From: Phocaeicola sartorii JCM 17136 = DSM 21941
GTDB lineage: Bacteria > Bacteroidota > Bacteroidia > Bacteroidales > Bacteroidaceae
Reading direction: 5' to 3'
NCBI RefSeq assembly: GCF_000614185.1
Contig: NZ_BAKM01000011.1
Coordinates: forward strand, 62,001 to 126,000
Length of the DNA stretch: 64,000 nucleotides
The notes beneath the pieces were generated by a model, which did no database searches, was not told the origin of the DNA, and worked only from the letters and a program-made list of their open reading frames with translations. The first letter of the stretch is position 1. The number at the start of each line of letters is the position of its first letter. The position numbers and the translations under genes are program-made. This document shows, in pieces, positions 9,883 to 19,276 of the stretch.

Positions 9883-11396
9883 ATGAGCAAAAAAGCCCTT
9901 TTAATGATTCTTGATGGCTGGGGTATCGGTGATCAAGGTAAAGACGATGTAATCTTTAACACTCCCACTCCTTACTGGGATTCACTGTTGGCAAACTATC
10001 CGCACTCTGAATTGCAGGCTAGCGGTGAGAATGTAGGTTTGCCCGACGGACAGATGGGTAACTCCGAAGTAGGACACTTGAATATCGGTGCAGGACGTAT
10101 CGTTTACCAGGACTTGGTGAAGATTAACCGTGCTTGTGCCGACAATAGCATAATGAAGAATCCCGAAATTGTTTCCGCTTTCTCTTACGCAAAGGAAAAC
10201 GGCAAGAACATCCACTTCATGGGGCTGACTTCAAACGGTGGCGTGCACAGTTCATTCGATCATTTGTTCAAACTTTGCGATATTGCTAAAGAATATGGCA
10301 TTGGGAATACATTCATCCACTGCTTTATGGATGGTCGTGATACAGACCCGAAGAGTGGTAAAGGCTTTATTGAACAACTGACCGCACACTGTGAAAAATC
10401 AGCCGGTAAGATTGCTTCCATCGTCGGCCGTTTCTATGCAATGGACCGCGACAAGCGTTGGGAGCGTGTGAAAGAAGCATACGACCTGTTGGTTGAAGGC
10501 AAAGGAAAGCAAGCTGCTGATATGGTTCAGGCTATGCAGGAATCATACGATGAAGGTGTTACAGATGAATTCATCAAACCGATCCATAACTCTACTGTAG
10601 ATGGTACTATTAAGGAAGGGGATGTGGTTATCTTCTTCAACTACCGTAACGATCGTGCCAAGGAATTGACCGTTGTGTTGACCCAGCAGGATATGCCGGA
10701 ACAAGGCATGCATACTATTCCGGGCTTGCAGTTCTACTGCATGATCCGTATGATGCGTCCTTCAAAGGCGTTCATATTCTGTTCGACAAAGAAAATGTTC
10801 AGAATACGTTGGGTGAATATCTGGCAGCTAACGGCAAGACTCAGTTGCACATCGCAGAAACAGAAAAGTATGCTCACGTAACTTTCTTCTTCAATGGTGG
10901 TCGTGAAACTCCGTATGATGCGGAAGAACGTATCCTGGTTCCGTCTCCGAAAGTAGCCACTTACGACTTGAAGCCTGAAATGAGCGCATACGAGGTGAAG
11001 GACAAACTGGTAGAAGCTATCAAGACCCGGAAGTTCGATTTCATTGTTGTGAATTATGCCAATGGCGATATGGTAGGTCATACAGGCATTTATGAGGCTA
11101 TTGAAAAAGCAGTGAAGGCCATTGACGAGTGCGTGAAAGATACGGTGGAAGCAGCTAAGGATAATGATTATGAAGTAATCATCATTGCCGACCACGGTAA
11201 TGCCGACCATGCATTGAACGGAGACGGTACACCTAACACGGCCCATTCTTTGAATCCTGTTCCGTTTGTATATGTGACAGAGAACAAGAATGCCAAAGTG
11301 GAAAATGGTGTGTTGGCGGATGTTGCTCCTTCTATCCTGCATATTCTGGGCATGGCTCAGCCTGCTGACATGACCGGACGGGATTTAATAAAATAA
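9883..11396 (+). CDS. gpmI: 2,3-bisphosphoglycerate-independent phosphoglycerate mutase (frameshifted in this sequence)
   Basis: The two frames (to 10881, and 10809-11396) rejoin with one base added near 10745, where QFYCM must continue as [15 protein letters not shown]. The product is then about 504 residues, normal for iPGM. This cytoplasmic enzyme of glycolysis and gluconeogenesis interconverts 3- and 2-phosphoglycerate with two Mn ions. Seen motifs are [10 protein letters not shown] (first metal Asp), [16 protein letters not shown] with the catalytic Ser, [22 protein letters not shown] and the C-terminal metal set [13 protein letters not shown] with [11 protein letters not shown]. The start [14 protein letters not shown] at 9883 is chosen over an upstream in-frame ATG because it fits the family and follows the promoter at 9833-9840. 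A glycolytic gene is unlikely to be truly broken, so the frameshift is probably a sequence error. Confidence 0.93.
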
Positions 11397-11415
11397 TGTA
11401 GGAAGTATATTTATT

Positions 11416-11480
11416 TGTCATTCTGGACAAGGCGGGGAATCTGTAATGAGCATGGATTCGTCACTTTGTTCAGAATGACA
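11416..11480. repeat. Palindromic element TGTCATTCTG...CAGAATGACA
   Basis: TGTCATTCTGGACAA at 11416-11430 is complementary to TTTGTTCAGAATGACA ending at 11480, with about 35 bases between. The perfect outer arms and the position between gpmI and the DUF3109 gene suggest a dispersed palindromic repeat or a weak terminator. Confidence 0.6.
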
Positions 11481-11498
11481 TTTTAATTTAATATAAAG

Positions 11499-12080
11499 AT
11501 GATTCAGATAGATGATGTTGTAATCTCCCTTGATGTGTTTCGTGAGAAATTTCTTTGTAATCTCGATGCATGCAAAGGTGAGTGCTGTATAGAGGGGGAT
11601 GCCGGCGCACCGGTAGAACTGGAGGAAGTGGAAAAACTGGAAGAGGTGCTTCCTGTTATTTGGGACGAACTTTCGCCCGAGGCACGGGCGGTGATTGATA
11701 AACAGGGAGTGGTTTATACGGATGAAGAAGGCGATTTGGTAACTTCCATCGTCAATCATAAAGACTGTGTATTTACCTGTCATGATGAGAAGGGATATTG
11801 TTATTGTGCCATTGAGAAAGCTTTCCGGGCAGGTAAGACCGATTTCTATAAACCAATCTCCTGTCATCTTTATCCCATCCGTATAGGTGATTATGGTCCT
11901 TACAAAGCGGTGAATTATCATCGTTGGAACGTATGTAAAGCCGCAGTGTTGCTGGGACAAAAAGAGAATCTGCCTGTTTATAAGTTCTTAAAAGAACCGT
12001 TGGTACGGAAATTTGGCGAGGAATGGTATAAGGAGCTGGAGATTGCGGCAGAGGAATTGCAGAGAAGAGGAATGATGTAA
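11499..12080 (+). CDS. DUF3109 family Cys-rich protein
   Basis: This 193-residue soluble protein is a member of the DUF3109 family, common and single-copy in Bacteroidota; its function is not established. It is notable for conserved cysteines: CNLDACKGECCIEGDAGAP near the N-terminus, then CVFTCHDEKGYCYCAIEKAF and ISCHLYPIRI. The CxxxxCxxxCC start recalls the YkgJ-type metal-cluster (zinc or iron chelating) domains, so binding of a metal or Fe-S cluster is a fair inference. It has no signal peptide or membrane segment and is presumably cytoplasmic. It follows gpmI after a palindromic element and precedes a porin gene on the same strand; no functional link to either is evident. Confidence 0.85.
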   Translation: MIQIDDVVISLDVFREKFLCNLDACKGECCIEGDAGAPVELEEVEKLEEVLPVIWDELSPEARAVIDKQGVVYTDEEGDLVTSIVNHKDCVFTCHDEKGYCYCAIEKAFRAGKTDFYKPISCHLYPIRIGDYGPYKAVNYHRWNVCKAAVLLGQKENLPVYKFLKEPLVRKFGEEWYKELEIAAEELQRRGMM

Positions 12081-12148
12081 ATCTTGTCCGGTTTGTATCA
12101 TTCCCGATTTATTATATTAACCAAAATTTAATACTACGAAAAGCCCCC

Positions 12149-13336
12149 ATGAAAAGATTACTCTTGTCGTGCTGTATCCTGTTATGCGTCGTTTCGGCTA
12201 TGCAGGCTCAAGAACAGCCCTTAATCAGTCCGGATGATTCTATCCGCAGTTTGGTGGGACGTCTGTTCCCGAACAGCAATCCGGATATTTCGGCGCACAT
12301 GAATCTGCAATTCTCTACTTCGGGAGTTGCCAACTTTGTTGAAGGCGATTTGGAAGACGCCTCTTTCAAACTGAATCGTGTGAAGCTGGAAATATTAGGT
12401 TCTTTCAGCAAGCAATTCTCTTATCATTTCCGTCAGTCGTTCAATAAATACAGTAATCCGCACTCGCTGGATAATTTATCCTCTTCTATTGAGTATGCTC
12501 TGGTAAATTGGAAGATGTCCGATAAGTTCACTTTGAATGTCGGAAAACAAGATATCGCCTTGGGAGGATATGAATATTATGTCAATGCCATCAAGGTACG
12601 CGAGTATAGTGAGTTTAATGATAATATCAGTTGCTATCAGGCGGGGGTAGCCGGAAGATTCAATTTGTCGTCTGCCAATGAGTTGGTGCTTCAGGTAGTA
12701 AACAACCGTAGCGGAGAGAATGATGAGACTTATCTTTACGGTTTGCCACAAGGGGTGGAAAAGGCCAAAGTCCCTGTTCTGTCAACCGTGAACTGGAACG
12801 GGCTCTTCTTTGATAATGCGGTGCAATTGCGTTATGCGGCGTCATACGGACAGCTGGCGGAAGGTAAAAACCTTTATTGTTTTACGGCGGGTAATATATA
12901 TGAGAAAGGTCCTGTTATCGCTTATGTTGATTTGATGTATTCTCGTGAAGGATTGGATAGCAAAGGAATTATCAGTGACTTGCAAGGCCCTGTTCTGTCG
13001 GCTCCGTCTACAGCGCAGCATGCGGAATACTTTACTACCGTGGTGAACTTTGACTATCGTATCCATCCTAATTGGAATCTTTACCTGAAAGGCGCTTATG
13101 AGAGGGCTGGTATTTATAAGACAAACGGGCATTTTGAGAAAGGGCTTTATCGTACGACATGGAATGCGCAGGCTTGTGTGGAGTATTTCCCGATGCGCAA
13201 TAGCGAACTGCTTCTCTTTGCCCATTTTTTATATAAAGGACATCATTTGGCCCGGCGTGCGCAGGCCTTGGGAGGCATGAGTCCGGATACCCAACGCGTC
13301 TCCATCGGGCTGGTTTACTCTATTCCGGTGTTCTGA
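12149..13336 (+). CDS. Phosphate-selective porin O/P-like outer-membrane protein
   Basis: This 395-residue protein has a clear signal peptide (LLLSCCILLCVVSAMQAQ) followed by alternating aromatic and polar residues typical of an outer-membrane beta-barrel. KLNRVKLEILGSFSKQFSYH, DKFTLNVGKQDIALGGYEYY and QRVSIGLVYSIPVF match the style of the phosphate-selective porin O/P (OprP) family, including a C-terminal residue F. Family members form trimeric channels for anions such as phosphate; the actual substrate here is not shown. It lies downstream of the DUF3109 gene by 68 bases and is followed by a rho-independent terminator at 13470-13505. No TonB box or SusD partner is present. Confidence 0.8.
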   Translation: MKRLLLSCCILLCVVSAMQAQEQPLISPDDSIRSLVGRLFPNSNPDISAHMNLQFSTSGVANFVEGDLEDASFKLNRVKLEILGSFSKQFSYHFRQSFNKYSNPHSLDNLSSSIEYALVNWKMSDKFTLNVGKQDIALGGYEYYVNAIKVREYSEFNDNISCYQAGVAGRFNLSSANELVLQVVNNRSGENDETYLYGLPQGVEKAKVPVLSTVNWNGLFFDNAVQLRYAASYGQLAEGKNLYCFTAGNIYEKGPVIAYVDLMYSREGLDSKGIISDLQGPVLSAPSTAQHAEYFTTVVNFDYRIHPNWNLYLKGAYERAGIYKTNGHFEKGLYRTTWNAQACVEYFPMRNSELLLFAHFLYKGHHLARRAQALGGMSPDTQRVSIGLVYSIPVF

Positions 13337-13469
13337 TACACACAACTGTCCTCATGCTGCACGCTAAAGCGTTTTTGCTGTATGGTCAAGACCTTTTATA
13401 CAGAAAGCTACTGCATCCTTCCATAGCAAGATGTACGTCTCACAGTGGAAGAACGTAGTAATTGAATAG

Positions 13470-13505
13470 GAGGAAAAGTCTTAAGGATGAGGTTTCCTCT
13501 TTTTT
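13470..13505 (+). terminator. Rho-independent terminator
   Basis: GAGGAAA at 13470-13476 pairs with TTTCCTC at 13493-13499, followed by a run of T. It lies about 130 bases after the porin stop and just before the promoter of the subtilisin-like gene. The unassigned stretch 13337-13470 could be a long 3' UTR or a small RNA. Confidence 0.7.
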
Positions 13506-13536
13506 ATTGTAAGATCGGGAAAATACGCTATATTTG
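13506..13536 (+). promoter_or_regulatory. Promoter of the S8 protease operon
   Basis: ATTG at 13506-13509, then exactly 19 bases, then TATATTTG at 13529-13536: a near-consensus Bacteroides promoter. It lies 42 bases upstream of the ATG at 13579. Confidence 0.7.
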
Positions 13537-13578
13537 TGAAATAATTAAATACTTCAATTAACAACACAAGATAGTATA

Positions 13579-15437
13579 ATGAAAAAGACCGTCTTTTTTT
13601 TCCTGATGACTATATTGATAGCCTCATGCCATCAAGAAGAACTTTCTTCTGTTCCAGATGAACCGGAAGGGAAACAGCCTGTTTTTGATTTATCGGAAGA
13701 AGAGGTGCTTCAGGGTTGCATTTATGTGAAATTGAAAGAAGAACCAGCCGGAGAGGTGGGGGTAAGGAGCATAGGCAACACGGTAACGACAGGAGTCAAG
13801 GTATTGGATCGGGCTGCTTCTTCTTTGAAAATCGAGAGAATGGAACGTACTTTCCCTTATGCCGGCAAGTTTGAAGAACGTACCGTAAAGAGGGGCTTCA
13901 TTTATGGTATAATGTCTGGTTCTCTAAAGAGACATCGGCCACCCGTGCTGCTACCGAAGTGGCTTTTCTGGATGGTATTGAAATGGCTGTACCTGTTCCT
14001 AAGATTGTATCCAGGGCAACGCCGGAAACAGCGTGGAGCCTGTATGGCGTCCGGACGGGAGAGTGGCTGTTCAATGATCCGGATCTGTCCAGACAATGGT
14101 ATCTGGATAATCCCGGTACGGAGTCTTGGCAGAAGAAGGGTGCGGATATCCGTTTGTTTGATGTGTGGAAACAATATAATGGGAATCCGGCTGTCATTGT
14201 AGCGGTTGTAGATGGAGGCATTAATCAGGAACATCCTGATTTGCAGGATAATCTATGGACGAATCCGGATGAGATACCAGGTAATGGTATGGATGATGAT
14301 GGCAATGGATATGTGGATGACATACATGGTTATAATTTTGTGGATGATAATGCGACTTTGGTTCCTCACCGCCATGGGACTCATGTGGCGGGCACTATCG
14401 GTGCGACAAATAATAATGGAACAGGTATCAGCAGCATTGCAGGGGGGGACGGAACTCCCGGCAGTGGGGTGAGACTCATGAGTTGTCAGATTTTGAAAAG
14501 CCTTACCTCTATCGGAGGAGAAGTAGCTTCTGATCCGTTTATTGCCGCAGCGATTAAGTATGGCGCTGATAATGGAGCTGTCATCAGCCAGAACAGCTGG
14601 GGATACGCTGCCACTAGGGCGGGAAGGAATGCTTCTTCGTATATTAATCCTGTACATAAGGAAGCTATTGATTACTTTATAAAATATGCCGGATGTGATA
14701 ACAAAGGAGAGCAACTTGACGGAAGTCCCATGAAGGGAGGTATTGTATTGTTTGCATCAGGTAATGCGAATACGTCCGATCCCAGGATAGCGGCACCGGC
14801 TGATTATGAAAAGGTTGTTGCGGTTGCAGCCATTGAGGCCGATTATAGGAAAGCTTCTTATTCCAATTATGGCACTTATACGGATATTTCTGCTCCCGGC
14901 GGATCGTTGGATGGAGACGGACGGATTTGGAGCACGACTACGGAACGATCCAATAATTATGAATACTTGGCTGGTACATCGATGGCGTGCCCGCTGGTCA
15001 GTGCTGTAGCGGCCTTGGTGATAGAGAAGTATGGGGTAGGCAAGAAAGGGTTTACACCGGAGGCTTTGAAGGAGATCCTCTATCAGAGTGCATACGACTT
15101 GGATGAATATAATCCGCGATATGCCGGTCAGTTAGGACACGGATGTGTGGATGCCGCTGCCGCTTTAGAGATCGATGTCTCCAATCTTCATCCTTTTATC
15201 TTAAAATCCAATCAAATAACTGATAATATGCTGATATTCAGTGTGAGCAGTAGTATGTCCGGCAATGGGAAATTGATTTTGTATAATGGCATCGGCAGCA
15301 AGGTGCTGGATCTTCATCTGGAACTTGAAGCCGCATCCCTGCATGCTGTGGACATAACCAAACTCTCTGCCGGATATTATACCTTAGTGTATCAGGCTAA
15401 AGGAATGGAATTCAGAGAGAAATTTATCAAGTACTAA
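13579..15437 (+). CDS. Subtilisin-like (S8) serine protease lipoprotein with type IX-like C-terminal sorting domain (frameshifted)
   Basis: Two frames join into about 619 residues if one G is restored in the GGGG run near 13890; the second frame then reads LHLWYNVWFSKET before ATRATEVAFLDG. The N-terminus has a lipobox (TILIASC, Cys after about 16 residues) and a propeptide-like region. The catalytic triad is complete: Asp212 in VIVAVVDGGIN, His266 in HRHGTHVAGTIGA and Ser468 in LAGTSMACPLVSAVAAL, with Asn396 in FASGNAN for the oxyanion hole. An Asp-rich stretch (MDDDGNGYVDDIHGYNF) may bind calcium. The last 60 residues (KLILYNGIGSKVL, then VDITKLSAGYYTLVY and KFIKY at the very end) closely resemble the type A sorting domain of type IX secretion cargo. 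The next gene, 19 bases on, encodes a PorV/PorQ-like barrel. Substrate unknown. Confidence 0.85.
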
Positions 15438-15456
15438 TCCCGAAAAAATAAAGAAT

Positions 15457-16437
15457 ATGAGACGAATAGGATTAGGTCTGTTTATAATAGGCATAACTTT
15501 TGCCAAGGCTTATGCTCAGGAGGATTACGGACCTGTCAATACCGGAGCGGCAAACTATCTGACTATACCGGCCGATGCGCGCAGCGCGGCCATGGGGGGA
15601 GCCGGTGTGGCGGCTCCGGGAGGAGATCATGCCGTTTTTCATAATGGTGCGGCAGCTTTATCGGATGTGACGCGCAGAGGTGGGGTTGCTTATACTTATT
15701 CTCCATGGATGCGTGACTATGAGTCCGGATACTCTCTTCATTGCTTGGGTGGTTTTTACAAAATCAATCAGCGTAATGCCATTCTGTTAGGTTTCCGTTA
15801 TTTCGGCTATCCGGAGATGGATGGAACAGGGGAGGGTGTTTCGGGCATACATCCCAAAGAAATAGCCGTGGAGGCTGGTTATGCATACGAGGTTATAAAG
15901 AATTTTTCTGTTTCCGCTACTTTCAAATACTTGTTTTCGGATATGGGCAGGATAGGCAATAGCCGTGGCGCAAGTTCTGTGGCGTTTGATTTAGGAGTAT
16001 TGTATAAGTGCGGGATAAATGATTGGGAGGGCGCCGGCTGGTCGGTCGGGCTTCATGCGAGTAATCTTGGACCGAAAATAAACTATCTGACTTCTAAAGA
16101 GGCTCTTCCTGCAACGGTTAAAGTGGGAGGTGCTGCCGACCTGCCTTTTTTACAAATGCATAAATTGACTTTGACTGCCGATTTGGGTTACAGACTTTCA
16201 CCTGCCGACGTACAGGCGTTAAGTGTAAGTGCCGGTGCGGAATATGCATGGAGGGAACTGGTGATGTTGCGTGGTGGTTATCATTGCGGTGATAAGAAGA
16301 AAGGAGATGCCAGTTATGCTACTGCTGGAGCGGGAGTGGAATATGCCGGTGTGCGTCTGGATTTTGCATGGCTGTTTGCAGGGCATGAATACCTTGCCCG
16401 AAATACGTTCTGGGCGTCTTTAGGATACTCTTTTTAG
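15457..16437 (+). CDS. PorV/PorQ-family outer-membrane beta-barrel protein
   Basis: This 326-residue protein has a signal peptide (GLGLFIIGITFAKAYAQ), then the family start: NTGAANYLTIPADARSAAMG and VFHNGAAAL, seen in PorV and PorQ, FadL-like barrels linked to type IX secretion. Later strands such as NAILLGFRYFGYPEM, TLTADLGYRLSP and a final WASLGYSF with C-terminal Phe fit an outer-membrane barrel. In Porphyromonas, PorV carries cargo with C-terminal sorting domains to the attachment complex. Here the gene directly follows a protease with such a domain and shares its promoter, so the two probably act together. No other type IX genes are in this window. It is convergent with the sus amylase gene, with a palindromic element between. 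Confidence 0.82.
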   Translation: MRRIGLGLFIIGITFAKAYAQEDYGPVNTGAANYLTIPADARSAAMGGAGVAAPGGDHAVFHNGAAALSDVTRRGGVAYTYSPWMRDYESGYSLHCLGGFYKINQRNAILLGFRYFGYPEMDGTGEGVSGIHPKEIAVEAGYAYEVIKNFSVSATFKYLFSDMGRIGNSRGASSVAFDLGVLYKCGINDWEGAGWSVGLHASNLGPKINYLTSKEALPATVKVGGAADLPFLQMHKLTLTADLGYRLSPADVQALSVSAGAEYAWRELVMLRGGYHCGDKKKGDASYATAGAGVEYAGVRLDFAWLFAGHEYLARNTFWASLGYSF

Positions 16438-16481
16438 ACAGAACGTAAGAGCAGTGCTTGCAGTAACCGTCGGATCGTTGG

Positions 16482-16554
16482 CTGTAGGGGCGGATTGAAT
16501 TTGCCCGGATACACCTTCTTTGTGGTATCAGGCAGAAGCATTCCGCCCCTACAG
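16482..16554. repeat. REP-like hairpin with arms CTGTAGGGGCGGA
   Basis: CTGTAGGGGCGGA at 16482-16494 is perfectly complementary to TCCGCCCCTACAG at 16542-16554, and the inner part (GATACACC near 16508 with GGTATC near 16523) also pairs around TTCTTTGT. The 73-nt hairpin lies between convergent genes. It may serve as a bidirectional terminator or be a copy of a dispersed palindromic element. Confidence 0.7.
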
Positions 16555-16607
16555 GGAACACGATGGTAGTGAAAAAACTTATCAGACAGCCTCGCCAAGA
16601 TCAACAA

Positions 16608-19187
16608 TTAGTTGAGGCATGGGAAAGTTGTCAGAATACGGTAACTGTGTGCCGGAATTTCCATTTTCTGAGTTGCATCTTTCACTTCAACCTCATCACC
16701 GGTGAGATAATCATACCATTTGCCTGTAACGGGGAAAGTAACGGTATATGCTCCATCGGTCTTGCTGAAGTTTCCGGCAACTAACATGTGCTTGGTTGTG
16801 GAAGATAAAGTGATGAATCTTCCTTGCCCCCAGTTGCTTGTACCGACTTCCCATGAGAATTGGCTGGTGCTGGTAAATAATTCGGGATTATCATTGCGTA
16901 ATTTTATCAGCCGTGAATAACTATCGTGTAAAGCCTTGCGGTCTTTGTTCTCCAGATATTCCCAGTGTAGCGGTTTCTTTCCTGTCCGGCCGTTCTCTTC
17001 GATGGAAACATCGTATCCCATCTCTCCGAACTGCCAGATCATTTTAGGGCCGGGTACAGTGAAGAAGAAGGATGCGTTCACTTCAAGTTGCCGCATACGG
17101 GTGGTTAAGTCTGTTTTCAATGCTTCATCTCCCCATTGGGTTTGCTTGTAGGCGGCTCGTTCTTCGTCATGGCTTTCCATAAATCCTATCCATGCGGGGA
17201 TACTTTCGTACAGTCCGTCAAATGCGCTGTCATCGTTCCAACCCATGGCGGTCTGGCAATAGGCGTTATTCATGTTCCGCCATAAGTGCATACCGTCTTC
17301 GGCCAGTTCTTTTTCTTCTTTGCTATCACAGAAATGTTCCAGGATAACGTATGCCTCGGGTTTCACTTCTTTGATGGCTGCGTGGTAATCTTTCAGAATC
17401 TCGATGCGGCTCTTGTCGTAATTGGAAGCGCTACTTTCGGTTGATGCGGCTTGTGTAAAACCTTTAGTCAGGTCGAAACGGAATCCGTCTATATGGTATT
17501 CATTCAATAAGAATTGCAGATTGCGTTTCACGAATTTACGTACCAAAGGACTTTCATGATTGAAGTCGTGGAATACGCTGTAAGGGTGAGGTGCGTCTAC
17601 GTTAAAGTAGGGATTGTTTGGGGCTGTCTTATTGTTTGCGCTGTTCCAGTACAATTTGGCAAACGGCATACTTCCGGTTGCATGATTGTAAACTACATCA
17701 AAAATAACTGCCATTCCTGCCTTGTGGCACGCATCAATGAAGTCTTTGTACATTTTCTTTGTTCCATACGCTTTGTCCAGAGCAAAGAAGAAGCATGGAT
17801 TGTATCCCCAGCTATCGTTGCCGTCAAATTCCTGGACAGGCATTAATTCAATGGCATTAACACCCAGTGATTTCAAATAATCCAGTTTTTGCATGGCTCC
17901 ATTGAGGTCATTACTTGCCGTGAAATCACGGAGAAGCATCTCATAAATGACTAGTTGTTCCGGATTGGGTATCTTGAAGTCAGATACTGACCAGCGGTAG
18001 TTATCCTGCTGTATCTTGAAAACGGATACGATTCCTTTTCCTCCTTCGGGATAACTTTTGTTATCCGGATAAGTGGAAGAGGATATATAGGAGTCATTAT
18101 CAGGATCGAGTATCTTTTCGCAATAGGCGTCTCCCAGACGGATGGTTTCACCATTTCTGGTACCTACATAATATTGGAAGGCATATTCTTTGTTTGCATC
18201 CAGATTTCTGAGAGTGATCCACCAGCAACCGCTGGCATCATCGCGATACATCTGGCAATTGTCTTCGTTGCTAAGTTGCCAATGATTGAAATCACCTACC
18301 ACATGGGCGAAATCTTTATGGTTCCCGTCCGTGTCTTTATCGTAAAGGACGAGGGTGACTGTAGAGTTGTCTATAATGTTGATGCCTTCTGCTACATTTT
18401 CAGGCAACGTTCCTTTCTTGATAGAGGCCGGAACAAATTCTTGGTAAGTATTGTCTGTGACAGGTATAAAGAGGTCTTCGGTTTGCAGACTTCCATCTTC
18501 GTTGCGGAGTACGAATCCTAATTTTTTGACCGGGGTCTTTTCTGAACTGTACCATTGGCGGATGGACGGAGATAAGGTAAGCGTCCATACATTATTATCC
18601 AGTTGGGACATTTTACACTTGTCCGTGTTTTCATTCCATTCACTTTGTACGTATGACCAAGAGCCTTCACTGATAATGCCTGTATGTGCATATACTGTTC
18701 CCTGATAGTTATATAGGAGAGAAGAGCTGGCCGCTCTGTAGTAGATGGTCAGCGGTCGGTCGGCATCAGGCTCTTCCAAAGAATAGCTGAGTCCTTCGGG
18801 TATGACAATGGGTTTGGGGGTTTGGGAGATGGTGAACGATTTTTGTGCGCTTCCCGCTATCAGGTTCAGATGGACATTCCGGGTGGCATCGCTTTCGTTT
18901 TCATTGACGGTGATGCAGACAGTAACAGTTCCGGCTTCTCCCCGGGTCGGAGTTACGATGCACCAGTTGTTTGCTCCAGGTTCATCCAGTGCAGCCTGCC
19001 AGGCTCTGCCGGCTGTAAAAGTGATGCTTCTTACTCCGGGTTGTGAGGCGAATGTCATTCCATTGGCAAAGAAGTTCTCACTTTCAGGAGCCGGAGTGAT
19101 GGAATCGGTCAAGTTATCGTCATCGGAACAGGCAGTGAATAAACTCGCGACGAGTCCTAGGAAAAAAAGAAAAGTATATTTTTTCAT
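16608..19187 (-). CDS. Surface alpha-amylase lipoprotein, BACON plus GH13 (SusG position)
   Basis: This 859-residue lipoprotein (lipobox LFTAC, Cys20) closes the sus operon. After a linker it has a BACON-type domain (about residues 45-122: TFASQPGVRSITFTAGRAWQ through FTISQTP), two beta-sandwich modules that may bind starch (about 130-255 and 275-395), then a GH13 barrel. Catalytic residues are the nucleophile Asp572 in HIDGFRFDLTKGF, the acid Glu617 in EAYVILEHFC and the stabiliser Asp674 in FMESHDEER. It should cut starch at the cell surface for import by SusCD. B. thetaiotaomicron SusG has a starch-binding module inserted in the catalytic domain and no BACON domain, so this is a different amylase in the SusG place. 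A strong hairpin separates it from susF. Confidence 0.9.
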   Translation of the reverse strand: MKKYTFLFFLGLVASLFTACSDDDNLTDSITPAPESENFFANGMTFASQPGVRSITFTAGRAWQAALDEPGANNWCIVTPTRGEAGTVTVCITVNENESDATRNVHLNLIAGSAQKSFTISQTPKPIVIPEGLSYSLEEPDADRPLTIYYRAASSSLLYNYQGTVYAHTGIISEGSWSYVQSEWNENTDKCKMSQLDNNVWTLTLSPSIRQWYSSEKTPVKKLGFVLRNEDGSLQTEDLFIPVTDNTYQEFVPASIKKGTLPENVAEGINIIDNSTVTLVLYDKDTDGNHKDFAHVVGDFNHWQLSNEDNCQMYRDDASGCWWITLRNLDANKEYAFQYYVGTRNGETIRLGDAYCEKILDPDNDSYISSSTYPDNKSYPEGGKGIVSVFKIQQDNYRWSVSDFKIPNPEQLVIYEMLLRDFTASNDLNGAMQKLDYLKSLGVNAIELMPVQEFDGNDSWGYNPCFFFALDKAYGTKKMYKDFIDACHKAGMAVIFDVVYNHATGSMPFAKLYWNSANNKTAPNNPYFNVDAPHPYSVFHDFNHESPLVRKFVKRNLQFLLNEYHIDGFRFDLTKGFTQAASTESSASNYDKSRIEILKDYHAAIKEVKPEAYVILEHFCDSKEEKELAEDGMHLWRNMNNAYCQTAMGWNDDSAFDGLYESIPAWIGFMESHDEERAAYKQTQWGDEALKTDLTTRMRQLEVNASFFFTVPGPKMIWQFGEMGYDVSIEENGRTGKKPLHWEYLENKDRKALHDSYSRLIKLRNDNPELFTSTSQFSWEVGTSNWGQGRFITLSSTTKHMLVAGNFSKTDGAYTVTFPVTGKWYDYLTGDEVEVKDATQKMEIPAHSYRILTTFPCLN

Positions 19188-19213
19188 AATCTTGTTATTT
19201 AAGGGGTAAGATG

Positions 19214-19264
19214 AAAAAAGACATCAGGCACTATCGGATAAACGGTAGGTGCTTGATGTCTTTT
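19214..19264 (-). terminator. Intercistronic hairpin between susF and the amylase gene
   Basis: AAAAGACATCA and TGATGTCTTTT arms (outer ends near 19215 and 19264), with GCAC and GTGC inside, give a long stem. On the minus strand it ends TCTTTTTTC, like an intrinsic terminator. It probably lowers read-through from susF into the amylase gene, or protects the 3' end of the susC-F message. Confidence 0.7.
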
Positions 19265-19276
19265 CGGATCAATTAT

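Noticed and set aside
13337..13470. Small RNA between the porin stop and the terminator
   Set aside because: A terminator follows but no convincing independent promoter box was found, so a 3' UTR is as likely.
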